From Bacillota bacterium (GTDB lineage: Bacteria; Bacillota_A; Clostridia; Peptostreptococcales; Anaerovoracaceae), in the NCBI GenBank assembly GCA_017556895.1, contig JAFYLX010000072.1:1-14186 (forward strand): a DNA stretch of 14,186 bases, written 5' to 3'. Made by a program: the position numbers and the translations under genes. The notes beneath the pieces are model-generated. The model did no database searches, was not told where the DNA came from, and worked only from the letters and a program-made list of their open reading frames with translations. Below, in pieces: positions 5,980 through 13,223 of this stretch; position 1 is the first letter of the stretch; each line of letters starts with the position of its first letter.

Positions 5980-6786
5980 TTATTGATTAACTTTCTCTTT
6001 TTCTAATTTCATGCCTTCTAAATAATATGCCACCATATGAACTAGCCATATAACACCAACTAACATCGCTGGTAATGGTCCGTAGTGGAAGAAGAAACTA
6101 AGCAGTATCATAGCTACTAAGCAAATGCAACATACCATATTAGTAGTCTTATATGCTTTGTATGCCGACTTATATATCATAAGTTTTTCAAGTTCGTCGC
6201 AGGATTCTTCCCACTTTTCGCTGAACTTGATATCATATACACTTCCGTTTTTCTGCGGATATAGCACTTTCGTAAAGTCAATCAACATCTGCTGTATCTT
6301 TCCTGATCCAAACATAGATACTATGAACACAATGAATGATACAACGAGTAATGCTGGCGATTCTTCAGCGTATCTATCTATGTAAGATACGACTATCGCA
6401 TAGAACATAAAGGATATAATCATCATAATGCTAATTATGAAAATCCCTTTGCCAATTTTATGGTCAATTCCCATAAAAACTTCTTCCTCTATCTCATCAT
6501 CATTTGCAGGAAGGCTCTTTTCATAATCCTTTTGTGCTGATTTATACATATACAATCCGCCGAGGATTCCAATTAACGTAGATAGAATGACTGCCCATGG
6601 TCCGATGATGAATAGGAATTGATGGAGCATCTTTGAAAATGTTTCTGCCAATCCCTGTGCACCATGTATTGAGGCTATACCGCCGATAATCCCGCCAAAA
6701 ACGCCTGATGCTATAGTTATTGGAACTAGTATTTTTAAAGCTTTTTTATTTTCTTGCTTGTATTGTTCTTTAGTTACACTCTTCAT
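5980..6786 (-). CDS. DUF3169-like membrane protein
   Basis: A 268-residue membrane protein with pairs of hydrophobic spans near residues 15-45, 60-85, 125-150, 160-175 and 215-255, and charged loops between. I chose ATG 6786 (MKSVTKEQYKQ): it has AGGAGG about 11 bases upstream plus AGGGG nearer, and sits four bases after the stop of the Xre gene. An upstream in-frame ATG at 6834 would overlap the regulator. Layout and length fit the DUF3169 family, which typically lies just after a small Xre regulator in Bacillota; the family name is from recall, not a search. No catalytic motif is visible. It may sense membrane state or modulate the neighbouring regulator or transporter, but that is inference. 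Confidence 0.78.
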   Translation of the reverse strand: MKSVTKEQYKQENKKALKILVPITIASGVFGGIIGGIASIHGAQGLAETFSKMLHQFLFIIGPWAVILSTLIGILGGLYMYKSAQKDYEKSLPANDDEIEEEVFMGIDHKIGKGIFIISIMMIISFMFYAIVVSYIDRYAEESPALLVVSFIVFIVSMFGSGKIQQMLIDFTKVLYPQKNGSVYDIKFSEKWEESCDELEKLMIYKSAYKAYKTTNMVCCICLVAMILLSFFFHYGPLPAMLVGVIWLVHMVAYYLEGMKLEKEKVNQ

Positions 6787-6790
6787 ACCC

Positions 6791-6994
6791 CTAATCCTCC
6801 TCGTAGATAAATATATCTTCAACATTTGCATCAAAGCATTTAGCTATCTTTAGCGCTAAAGTCACAGACGGAGAGTAATCCCCTCTCTCTATCTGGCTGA
6901 TAGTCTGCCTTGAAACACCAACCATCTTGCCAAAGTCTGACTGATTGACGTCAATCTTGGCTCGGTACTCTTTTAGTCTATTTTTTAGTGGCAT
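6791..6994 (-). CDS. Xre-family HTH transcriptional regulator
   Basis: A 67-residue protein that is essentially one HTH_3 DNA-binding domain. The recognition region is QSDFGKMVGVSRQTISQIERG, followed by YSPSVTLALKIAKCFD and the acidic tail. There is no effector domain, so control probably comes from a partner, perhaps the adjacent membrane protein. The ATG at 6994 has an AGGGAGG ribosome site. It is the first gene of the operon running to the nitroreductase, and a palindrome lies just downstream of its own transcription start, suggesting autorepression. It is a clear paralogue of the regulator at 13651-13857 (shared VSRQTIS and ALKIAK/AFKIAK segments). Confidence 0.95.
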   Translation of the reverse strand: MPLKNRLKEYRAKIDVNQSDFGKMVGVSRQTISQIERGDYSPSVTLALKIAKCFDANVEDIFIYEED

Positions 6995-7030
6995 CTTGTG
7001 CCTCCCTTTCTATTCTTAGGGAAGGTCGTA

Positions 7031-7039
7031 CCCCCCCCC
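7031..7039. repeat. Homopolymer run of nine C (nine G in the mRNA leader)
   Basis: An uninterrupted run of nine C on the plus strand, read as G9 in the untranslated leader of the Xre operon, about 37-45 bases before the start codon. Runs of this length can change by slippage. Here a length change would alter the leader and not a reading frame, so an effect on expression is only a possibility. It could also be a sequencing-sensitive spot. Confidence 0.8.
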
Positions 7040-7104
7040 GCAGATTTTTTGATGTTTTCTCAGGGTTAAATTTCGACCCTAATTGACAACTTTCGATTGC
7101 ATTT

Positions 7105-7122
7105 TGACAAGTATCCTTGTCA
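7105..7122. promoter_or_regulatory. Probable Xre operator in the leader of the Xre-ABC operon
   Basis: A perfect inverted repeat TGACAAG-TATC-CTTGTCA lies just after the predicted start of transcription (near 7128). An extra TTGACAA half-site at 7083-7089 lies exactly 21 bp, two helical turns, from the TTGACAA of the palindrome (7104-7110). This spacing on one DNA face suggests cooperative binding. Assignment to the adjacent Xre protein is inference. Confidence 0.65.
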
Positions 7123-7134
7123 TTTCTTGTTTTA

Positions 7135-7163
7135 AGTATAGCACCAGGGGTATTTGCTGTCAA
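7135..7163 (-). promoter_or_regulatory. Promoter of the Xre/ABC/nitroreductase operon
   Basis: Minus strand: perfect TTGACA (7158-7163), 17 bp, TATACT (7135-7140) with an extended -10 TG (TGCTATACT). It should give a long leader of about 130 bases before the Xre start codon. It sits directly after the terminator of the exporter operon. Confidence 0.8.
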
Positions 7164-7165
7164 TA

Positions 7166-7191
7166 AAAAAAGAGCAGCAAAGCTGCTCTTT
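7166..7191 (-). terminator. Intrinsic terminator of the ABC exporter operon
   Basis: The stem AAAGAGCAGC (7182-7191 as read on the minus strand) pairs with GCTGCTCTTT (7169-7178) across a 3-base loop and is followed by more T residues. It lies 9 bases after the stop of the second exporter gene. The G+C-rich perfect stem with a T tract is convincing in the minus direction. Confidence 0.9.
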
Positions 7192-7199
7192 CATAAAAA

Positions 7200-9128
7200 C
7201 TATTCCAATTCGAATGCGCCAGTGTATAGCTGGTAGTATTTGCCCTTTTCTTCGATTAGGCGGTTGTGGTCGCCTCTTTCGATGATTCGGCCGTTTTCCA
7301 TTACCATGATTACGTCTGTATTCTGGATTGTAGATAGACGATGGGCGATAACGAATACCGTTCTGCCGTGCATCAAGTTATCCATACCGCGCTGAACGAT
7401 GGCTTCCGTTCTTGTATCGATGGAAGATGTCGCTTCGTCTAGGATCATTACCGGAGGATCCGCTACTGCGGCTCTCGCGATAGAGATTAGCTGTCGCTGA
7501 CCCTGAGATAGACCGCTACCGTCTCCTTCAAGAACTGTATCGTAGCCATCCGGAAGCATTCTAATAAAGCCATCTGCATTAGCAAGTTTTGCTGCTGCGA
7601 TACACTCTTCATCAGTTGCATCAAGCTTACCGTATCTGATGTTTTCCATTACAGTACCAGTGAACAGGTTAACATCCTGAAGCACGATACCTAGGGAACG
7701 ACGAAGTTCTTCCTTCTTGATATGGTTGATGTTGATTCCGTCGTACTGAATCTTACCGTCATCTATATCATAGAATCTGTTTATTAAGTTTGTGATTGTA
7801 GTCTTACCGGCACCAGTTGCACCTACTAGGGCAACCTTCTGTCCCGGTTCTGCATAAATCGTAATGTCGTGAAGAACAAGTTTGTCTTCATCATAGCCGA
7901 AATCAACCTCAGTTAAGTTAATCTTGCCGCGCATTGGAATAAGCTCATCGCCTTCTTTCCAAGCCCAGTGACCTGTTCTCTCCTTGCACTCGATTAAGTT
8001 GCCATCGGCATCTTCCTTGGCGTTAACTAGAGTAACCCTGCCGTGGTCTTCCTCTGGCTTTTCGTCAAGAAGTTCGAAGATTCTCTGTGCACCGGCCATA
8101 GCCATAATTACGGAGTTTAGCTGCTGAGAAATCTGTCCGATTGGGTTTGTGAAGTTTCTTGATAAAGTAAGGAATGATGCGATTGTACCAAGAGTTAGCA
8201 CGCTGTCTCCACCGAAGGCGAAGTTCGGCAGTCCGTAGATAGCCATTGCGCCGCCGACAACTGCAAGTACAACGTACATCATATATCCAATGTTACCAAC
8301 AACCGGCATTGTGATAATCGCTAGGAAGTTTGCAAACTTTGCAGTTTGGAAAAGATTTTCATTCTTTTCGTTAAACTTCTCAATATTTTTCTGCTCATAG
8401 CAGAAAACCTTAACGACTTTCATGCCGTTAATCATTTCTTCGATAAAGCCGTTTGCATCCCCAAGAGCTCTCTGCTGCTTCATAAAGTAGCCGCCACTCT
8501 TGCCTGCAATGAACTTTACTGAAACTAGAATAAGCACTGTAAACGCAAGTACGATTAATGTTAGCCATACGCTTAGGTAAAGCATAGAACAAAGCACCGC
8601 AGTCATTGAGATGAGTGAAGAGAATAGGTTTGGTAAACTCTGTGAAATCATCTGTCTTAGAGTGTCTGCGTCATTTGTAAAATGGCTCATTACGTCCCCG
8701 TGAGTTCTAGTATCGAAATACTTGATAGGGAAGTACTGCATCTTTTCGAACATCTCGTCTCTAATATCTTTTAGAGTTTTCTGGGCAACAATTGCCATAG
8801 TTCTGTTATAGAAGAAAGTGGCAAATATACCCGTTAGGAAGATCAATCCCATGCTCATTAGTGCCTTAGCAAGACCACCAAATACAGGGTTTGCTTCAAG
8901 CAGTAGTGGCAGGATGTGTTCGTCGATTAACGTCTGAATAAATAGGGATGATGCAACGCTGGCAACTGAGCTGATTAAGATACAGATTACTACGAAGATT
9001 AATCTAAACTTATACTCAGCTACATAGGATAAAAGTCTCTTTATAGTTCCCTTTTGGAATTTCATTCCTTTTGTAGGAGCGTAGCCTTTGCCTCTGCCGC
9101 CTGGCATCGGTCTAGTACCTTTACTCAT
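7200..9128 (-). CDS. ABC exporter half-transporter, canonical ATP-site subunit (BmrD/LmrD type)
   Basis: A 642-residue fusion of a six-span ABC exporter domain (about 40-345) and an ATPase domain (about 400-642). Walker A is GATGAGKT (436-443), signature LSQGQ (540-544), Walker B ILDEA with D564 and E565, and the switch histidine H596 in IAHRLST. All hydrolysis residues are intact. Together with the partner gene it should form a heterodimer with one active and one degenerate site; the non-standard LSQGQ faces the degenerate site. A hydrophilic linker (about 358-400, with HWAW) between the domains is longer than usual. I start at ATG 9128 (MSKGTRP): GGGAGGTGA is well placed, and the start overlaps the partner's stop by 8 bases. 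The N-terminus (residues 1-25) is Gly/Lys/Arg-rich. Likely role: drug, lipid or peptide efflux. Confidence 0.94.
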   Translation of the reverse strand: MSKGTRPMPGGRGKGYAPTKGMKFQKGTIKRLLSYVAEYKFRLIFVVICILISSVASVASSLFIQTLIDEHILPLLLEANPVFGGLAKALMSMGLIFLTGIFATFFYNRTMAIVAQKTLKDIRDEMFEKMQYFPIKYFDTRTHGDVMSHFTNDADTLRQMISQSLPNLFSSLISMTAVLCSMLYLSVWLTLIVLAFTVLILVSVKFIAGKSGGYFMKQQRALGDANGFIEEMINGMKVVKVFCYEQKNIEKFNEKNENLFQTAKFANFLAIITMPVVGNIGYMMYVVLAVVGGAMAIYGLPNFAFGGDSVLTLGTIASFLTLSRNFTNPIGQISQQLNSVIMAMAGAQRIFELLDEKPEEDHGRVTLVNAKEDADGNLIECKERTGHWAWKEGDELIPMRGKINLTEVDFGYDEDKLVLHDITIYAEPGQKVALVGATGAGKTTITNLINRFYDIDDGKIQYDGININHIKKEELRRSLGIVLQDVNLFTGTVMENIRYGKLDATDEECIAAAKLANADGFIRMLPDGYDTVLEGDGSGLSQGQRQLISIARAAVADPPVMILDEATSSIDTRTEAIVQRGMDNLMHGRTVFVIAHRLSTIQNTDVIMVMENGRIIERGDHNRLIEEKGKYYQLYTGAFELE

Positions 9129-10875
9129 TAGCTTCACCTCCCTGTTTATTCTGAGAATCATATACTTCTCTATAAATATCGCTGTTTTCCATTAGATATT
9201 CGTGGTTACCGATAGCAGAAATCTTACCATCGTCCATAACGATAATCTGGTCTGCATCCTGAACGGAAGCGATACGCTGAGCGATAATGATCTTAGTTGT
9301 ATCAGGAATGTATTCCTTGAATCCCTGTCTAATTATTGCATCAGTCTTCATGTCAACTGCACTTGTAGAGTCGTCTAAGATAAGAATCTTAGGATTCTTT
9401 AGAAGCGCTCTTGCGATACAAAGTCTCTGTCTCTGACCACCGGAAACGTTAGTACCACCCTGCTCGATATATGTGTCATACCCTTTTTCCATCTTATTGA
9501 TGAATTCGTCGGCACACGCTAGCTGGCAGGCTTTTTTGATTTCCTCATCAGTGGCGTCTTCCTTACCCCATCTAAGATTTTCTTTGATAGTGCCGGAAAA
9601 CAGTGTATTCTTTTGTAACACGAAGGCAACCTGATGTCTTAGGCTTTCTACGTGATAATCTCTAACATCTACGCCACCAACCTTAACGGAACCTGCGGCA
9701 ACGTCGTAAAGTCTTGGAATAAGCTGAACTAAACTGGACTTTGCAGAACCTGTCGCACCGATGATACCTACAGTCTGGCCACTTGGGATATGAAGGTTGA
9801 TTCCATTTAGAACTTCCTTTCCGCCTCTATTCATGTATCTAAAATGAACGTCCTCGAAGTCGATGGAGCCATCTTTTACTTCGTAGATAGGATTTTCTGG
9901 ATCCTGAAGTGTGCTAACTTCTTCGATAATTTCAAGAATTCTTTCGCCAGAAGCCTTAGCCATAGTCATCATTACGAAAATCATAGAAATGATCATAAGG
10001 CTCATTAAGATCTGCATTACGTATGTGAACAGCCCGATTAATTCCCCTGTGGAAAGGCCAATAAGCGCATCGTTACCAGAAGCCACGATAGATCTTGCAC
10101 CGAACCATGAAATTAAAATCATACAAATATATGATGAGAACTGCATTAAAGGTGCGTTAAATGCTAAAATCTTTTCCGCTCTTACGAAGTCCTGATAGAT
10201 CTCATTGGAAGCACCTTTGAACTTTTCTGTTTCGTATTTCTGTCTGTTGAAAGACTTTACAACCCTCATGCCGTATAGATTTTCCTGAACAACATTATTA
10301 AGTTTGTCGTATTTCTTAAATACTTTGTCGAAAATAGGGAAAACCTTGAAAACGATTGCAAATAATCCAACTGTTAGAATTGGAAGAACCGCAAGGAAAA
10401 TCAAAGAAAGTTTACCATCGATTCTAAAGGCTGCCACAAGGGCAAAGATTAGAACCATCGGTGCTCTCATAGCCATTCTTGTAGCCATTTGGAATGCCAT
10501 CTGCAAGTTTGATACGTCTGTTGTTAGACGAGTAACGATACTCCCTGTTGAGAACTTGTCGATGTTTGCAAAGGAATAGTCCTGAACATGTTCAAACATA
10601 GCGCCTCTTAGGTTCTTTGCAAAACCAGTTGAGCCTAGCGCCGCTGTTCTTCCTGATAATACCCCAAATGCAAGTGCCACCATAGCAAAGGCAACTAGCA
10701 TAACCCCGTATTTTACAATTAGCTGCATGTTTCCTGCATCAATACCCTTGTCAATTAACTCAGCCATAATAAGCGGAATTAAAATTTCAAGGACAACTTC
10801 ACCCGCAACTAAAAGCGGAGTAAGAAGCGCAAATTTCTTGTATTCGCCTGCATAAGCAAACAACTTTTTAATCAT
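9121..10875 (-). CDS. ABC exporter half-transporter, degenerate ATP-site subunit (BmrC/LmrC type)
   Basis: A 584-residue half-exporter with six spans (about 15-305) and an ATPase domain (about 335-575). Walker A is GATGSAKS (373-380) with Ala in place of the Gly before Lys. The signature is a good VSGGQ (477-481). Walker B is ILILDD, so the catalytic Glu is Asp (D502), and the switch His is Gln (Q533 in IAQRIAS). This pattern marks the non-hydrolytic half of heterodimeric exporters such as BmrCD and TM287/288. The ATG at 10875 follows AGGGGG. It is the first gene of a two-gene operon with its own promoter and terminator. Substrate is unknown; multidrug export is the usual role of relatives. 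Confidence 0.94.
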   Translation of the reverse strand: MIKKLFAYAGEYKKFALLTPLLVAGEVVLEILIPLIMAELIDKGIDAGNMQLIVKYGVMLVAFAMVALAFGVLSGRTAALGSTGFAKNLRGAMFEHVQDYSFANIDKFSTGSIVTRLTTDVSNLQMAFQMATRMAMRAPMVLIFALVAAFRIDGKLSLIFLAVLPILTVGLFAIVFKVFPIFDKVFKKYDKLNNVVQENLYGMRVVKSFNRQKYETEKFKGASNEIYQDFVRAEKILAFNAPLMQFSSYICMILISWFGARSIVASGNDALIGLSTGELIGLFTYVMQILMSLMIISMIFVMMTMAKASGERILEIIEEVSTLQDPENPIYEVKDGSIDFEDVHFRYMNRGGKEVLNGINLHIPSGQTVGIIGATGSAKSSLVQLIPRLYDVAAGSVKVGGVDVRDYHVESLRHQVAFVLQKNTLFSGTIKENLRWGKEDATDEEIKKACQLACADEFINKMEKGYDTYIEQGGTNVSGGQRQRLCIARALLKNPKILILDDSTSAVDMKTDAIIRQGFKEYIPDTTKIIIAQRIASVQDADQIIVMDDGKISAIGNHEYLMENSDIYREVYDSQNKQGGEANE

Positions 10876-10942
10876 TTACTAACCCCCTCGTTTAGTATAT
10901 TTATTGAAAAATTATGTTTTAACGTATTTAGTACAACATTAT

Positions 10943-10972
10943 ATTATATAAAAAAATGACCTCTTTTATCAA
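10943..10972 (-). promoter_or_regulatory. Promoter of the ABC exporter operon, overlapping the upstream terminator
   Basis: Minus strand: TTGATA (10967-10972), 18 bp, TATAAT (10943-10948). The -35 element lies in the loop of the terminator that ends the metal-efflux operon, and the T tract forms the spacer. The leader is about 60 bases long. The -10 is perfect, with another TATAAT register just after it. Confidence 0.6.
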
Positions 10973-10978
10973 GAGGCC
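10958..10978 (-). terminator. Intrinsic terminator of the metal-efflux operon
   Basis: Read on the minus strand, GGCCTCTT pairs with AAGAGGTC (10958-10965 with 10971-10978, one G-U wobble) across a 5-base loop. It is followed by ATTTTTTT. It lies about 48 bases after the stop of the P-type ATPase gene. The stretch 10979-11025 between them holds nothing I recognise. Confidence 0.85.
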
Positions 10979-11025
10979 TGAGGTGTTGTTTTGATGAAAT
11001 TTCAAGTATTCAAGAGATTTTAACT

Positions 11026-12873
11026 TTAATTTGTCTTCAGCGCTCTAAGCGCATTGATGATGGCAAGCATTGATACGCCAACATCTGCAAATACTGCAGC
11101 CCAAAGTCCTACAATGCCAAGGGCACTTAGGATTAAAACAGCAATCTTAATGCCTAGCGCAAATATTATGTTTTGGTAGACGATAGACATCGTCTTTTTT
11201 GAGAGCTTGATAACATCGGCAATTTTTGAAGGCTGATCATTCATAATAACCATGTCAGCTGCTTCGATTGCCGCATCAGAGCCAAGGGCTCCCATTGCGA
11301 TTCCTATATCTGCTCTAGCAAGTACTGGAGCGTCGTTGATTCCATCACCCACAAAGACAAGTTTTTCTTTTTCACCTTTGTTTTCTATCAGTGATTCTAC
11401 AATCTCAACCTTATCAGTTGGAAGAAGCCCTGCATGTACTTCCTTGATTCCAAGTTCACTTGCTACTCTTTCTCCTGTTTCCTTGTTATCACCGGTAAGC
11501 ATGATAGTCTTAATTCCCTGCCTATTCAGGGCTTCGATTGCCTGCTTTGCATCTTCTTTGATCTTATCTGCAAGTATGATATGTCCTGCGTATTCGTCAT
11601 TAATGCTGATGTAAACAACCGTGCCATAAGCTTGCTCTATTCTCTCGCAATCAACAAGTTTATGGTTTCCAACTGCTACCTTTTGGTCATTAACCGTAGC
11701 AATGACGCCTTTTCCTGCGATTTCTTCAACATTGCTAATTTGCGATTCATCAATTTCCTTTCCATATTCTCTCACTAAGGACTGAGAAATAGGATGAGTT
11801 GAATAGCTTTCTGCCATAGCTGCAAGTTCTAAAATGTTATCTCTATCATAGCCTTCTGCCGGGGAAACTTTTTCAACGCTAAACTTGCCTTCTGTCAGAG
11901 TTCCAGTCTTGTCCATAACTACATATTTGACCCCTGACATGGCCTCTAAATAGTTACTTCCCTTCACTAGCACGCCTATTCTAGATGCCCCTCCTATGCC
12001 TCCAAAGAAACTTAACGGAACGGAAATTACTAGCGCACACGGGCAAGATACTACTAGGAAGTTAAGCGCTCTGTATATCCAGTCACTCCATGTAGCCCCA
12101 TCGATAACAAGCGGTGGCACAATCGCCAGAACTAGAGCTGCAGCTACAACTATCGGCGTGTAAACTACTGCAAATCTAGTGATGAAGTTCTCCGTTTTAG
12201 CCTTTTTGATGATAGCGTTTTCTACCATATCCAGAATTTTGTTAACCGTAGACTCTCCAAAACGCTTGGTTACTTCTACAGCTAAAAGTCCATTAATGTT
12301 GACGCATCCGCTTAAGATTTCATCTCCTACTCCTACATCTCTAGGCATGGATTCGCCCGTAAGAGCCGCGGTGTCCAATGAAGAAGTCCCTTCAATTACG
12401 ATACCGTCTAACGGTACCTTTTCACCAGGCTTGATTACTATAATATTGCCGGGTTTAACCTTTGATGGTCTTACCTGAACAATGCCCTCATCAGTCTTTA
12501 AGTTCGCACTGTCCGGTCTAATATTCATTAGCTGCGTAATTGACTTTCTTGACTTGCCAACGGCATAGTTTTCGAAAGCTTCCCCAATCTGGTAGAAAAG
12601 CATAACGGCTACAGCTTCATGATATTCACCCACAAAAAACGCTCCCATGGATGCAACTGCCATAAGGAAGTTTTCGTCTAACATTTGTCCATTGATGATG
12701 CCGCGAACAGCCTTCCAAAGCACTTTGTAGCCTACAACTAGATATGACACTGCAAATACTGCCAAGTTGAAGTATGGCATCAGCCCACCATCTTTTGGCA
12801 TTAAAATACCAATAACAAACAGTATCGCCCCGAGTATTATTCTATTGTTACGTGTATTTAGTTTCTTTATCAT
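11026..12873 (-). CDS. Heavy-metal P-type ATPase, Zn2+/Cd2+/Pb2+ type (P1B-2, CadA/ZntA-like)
   Basis: A 615-residue ATP-driven pump exporting divalent soft metals. Seen in order: two early span pairs (about 12-130), TGES of the actuator domain (172-175), the membrane metal motif CPC (277-279), the phosphorylation motif DKTGT (D321), the HP dipeptide (360-361), TGDN (460-463) and GDGINDAP (509-516). The last spans carry K576 and D597, matching the Lys and Asp that mark the Zn/Cd/Pb group. The MxxSS of copper pumps is absent. There is no N-terminal metal-binding domain: it is encoded by the separate gene just upstream, 5 bases away. No strong ribosome site precedes ATG 12873, so translation probably depends on coupling to that gene. 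Cadmium versus zinc preference cannot be decided. Confidence 0.94.
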   Translation of the reverse strand: MIKKLNTRNNRIILGAILFVIGILMPKDGGLMPYFNLAVFAVSYLVVGYKVLWKAVRGIINGQMLDENFLMAVASMGAFFVGEYHEAVAVMLFYQIGEAFENYAVGKSRKSITQLMNIRPDSANLKTDEGIVQVRPSKVKPGNIIVIKPGEKVPLDGIVIEGTSSLDTAALTGESMPRDVGVGDEILSGCVNINGLLAVEVTKRFGESTVNKILDMVENAIIKKAKTENFITRFAVVYTPIVVAAALVLAIVPPLVIDGATWSDWIYRALNFLVVSCPCALVISVPLSFFGGIGGASRIGVLVKGSNYLEAMSGVKYVVMDKTGTLTEGKFSVEKVSPAEGYDRDNILELAAMAESYSTHPISQSLVREYGKEIDESQISNVEEIAGKGVIATVNDQKVAVGNHKLVDCERIEQAYGTVVYISINDEYAGHIILADKIKEDAKQAIEALNRQGIKTIMLTGDNKETGERVASELGIKEVHAGLLPTDKVEIVESLIENKGEKEKLVFVGDGINDAPVLARADIGIAMGALGSDAAIEAADMVIMNDQPSKIADVIKLSKKTMSIVYQNIIFALGIKIAVLILSALGIVGLWAAVFADVGVSMLAIINALRALKTN

Positions 12874-12878
12874 CTATT

Positions 12879-13100
12879 TTAGTATTCTTCGATCTCTACA
12901 TCTGGCTCAATCTTCTTAACAATCTTCATTGCTTCTTCGATGATTGCATCCATCTTATCGTCATCGCCTTCTACTACTAACTTTGTAGTAAGGAAACTTA
13001 CAGAAGCATTAGTTACTCCATCGATTGTAGCGATTCCTCTTTCAATTTTAGCCGCACAGTTAGCACAGCAAAGTCCGTCTAAAAGATATGTTTTTTTCAT
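12879..13100 (-). CDS. Free-standing HMA metal-binding protein
   Basis: A 73-residue protein that is a single heavy-metal-associated ferredoxin-like domain. The metal site is GLCCANCAAKIE, with the CxxC pair C12 and C15 plus an extra C11 where CadA-type domains usually have Asp. A cluster of acidic residues ends the protein (EPDVEIEEY), which could add carboxylate ligands for Zn or Cd. The fold length and the position just before a P1B-2 pump without its own HMA suggest that it acts as the detached N-terminal domain or a metallochaperone. The ATG at 13100 has AAAAGGAGC well placed. The gap to the pump contains a clean stop and start, so this looks like a genuine split and not a frameshift. 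Confidence 0.92.
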   Translation of the reverse strand: MKKTYLLDGLCCANCAAKIERGIATIDGVTNASVSFLTTKLVVEGDDDKMDAIIEEAMKIVKKIEPDVEIEEY

Positions 13101-13161
13101 AATAAAAGCTCCTTTTGGAATTTAATAACTAGGTTATGATATGATGCCTCAAAAACAAAAT

Positions 13162-13212
13162 AATTGAGCGCACATTCAACTATTTTCATTATAGTTGAAT
13201 GTGCGCTCAATT
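13162..13212. promoter_or_regulatory. Perfect long inverted repeat: tandem operator dyads at the metal-efflux promoter
   Basis: Arms of 22 bp (13162-13183 and 13191-13212) pair perfectly around a 7-base centre that holds part of the -10 element. Each arm contains a smaller dyad of the form TTGA-N8-TCAA (13164-13179 and 13195-13210), with centres 31 bp apart, about three helical turns. One dyad fills the spacer between -35 and -10; the other covers the start site. This fits two binding sites for a metal-sensing repressor, possibly of the ArsR/SmtB family, whose gene is not in the window. In RNA from the upstream gene the same repeat would fold into a strong hairpin followed by TTATTTTGTTTTT and could act as its terminator. 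Confidence 0.75.
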
Positions 13213-13217
13213 GTCAA
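13188..13217 (-). promoter_or_regulatory. Promoter of the metal-efflux operon
   Basis: Minus strand: perfect TTGACA (13212-13217), 18 bp, perfect TATAAT (13188-13193). With both boxes at consensus and near-ideal spacing, the promoter should be strong when unbound. It therefore probably needs a repressor. A MerR-type activator usually works at 19-20 bp spacing, so repression fits better. Confidence 0.85.
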
Positions 13218-13223
13218 TGCATT

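Noticed and set aside
6978..7163. A 61-codon minus-strand reading frame across the leader of the Xre operon
   Set aside because: It contains the promoter, operator and G9 tract, overlaps the start of the Xre gene, has low-complexity charged sequence and no good ribosome site. The non-coding signals explain the region better.
9121..9161. The upstream ATG at 9161 as the start of the second exporter gene
   Set aside because: The ATG at 9128 has a well placed GGGAGGTGA and the compact 8-base overlap typical of coupled genes. The longer form would add 11 residues without a comparable ribosome site.
12874..12878. A frameshift splitting a single CadA-type pump gene
   Set aside because: The HMA protein ends with a full C-terminal tail and stop, and the pump has its own ATG in a natural position. 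A split arrangement is more likely, although raw reads would settle it.
13162..13212. The long palindrome as a MITE, an attachment site or a mobile-element end
   Set aside because: It is a single copy in the window with no flanking duplication, and it fits exactly over consensus promoter boxes. A regulatory role explains it fully.
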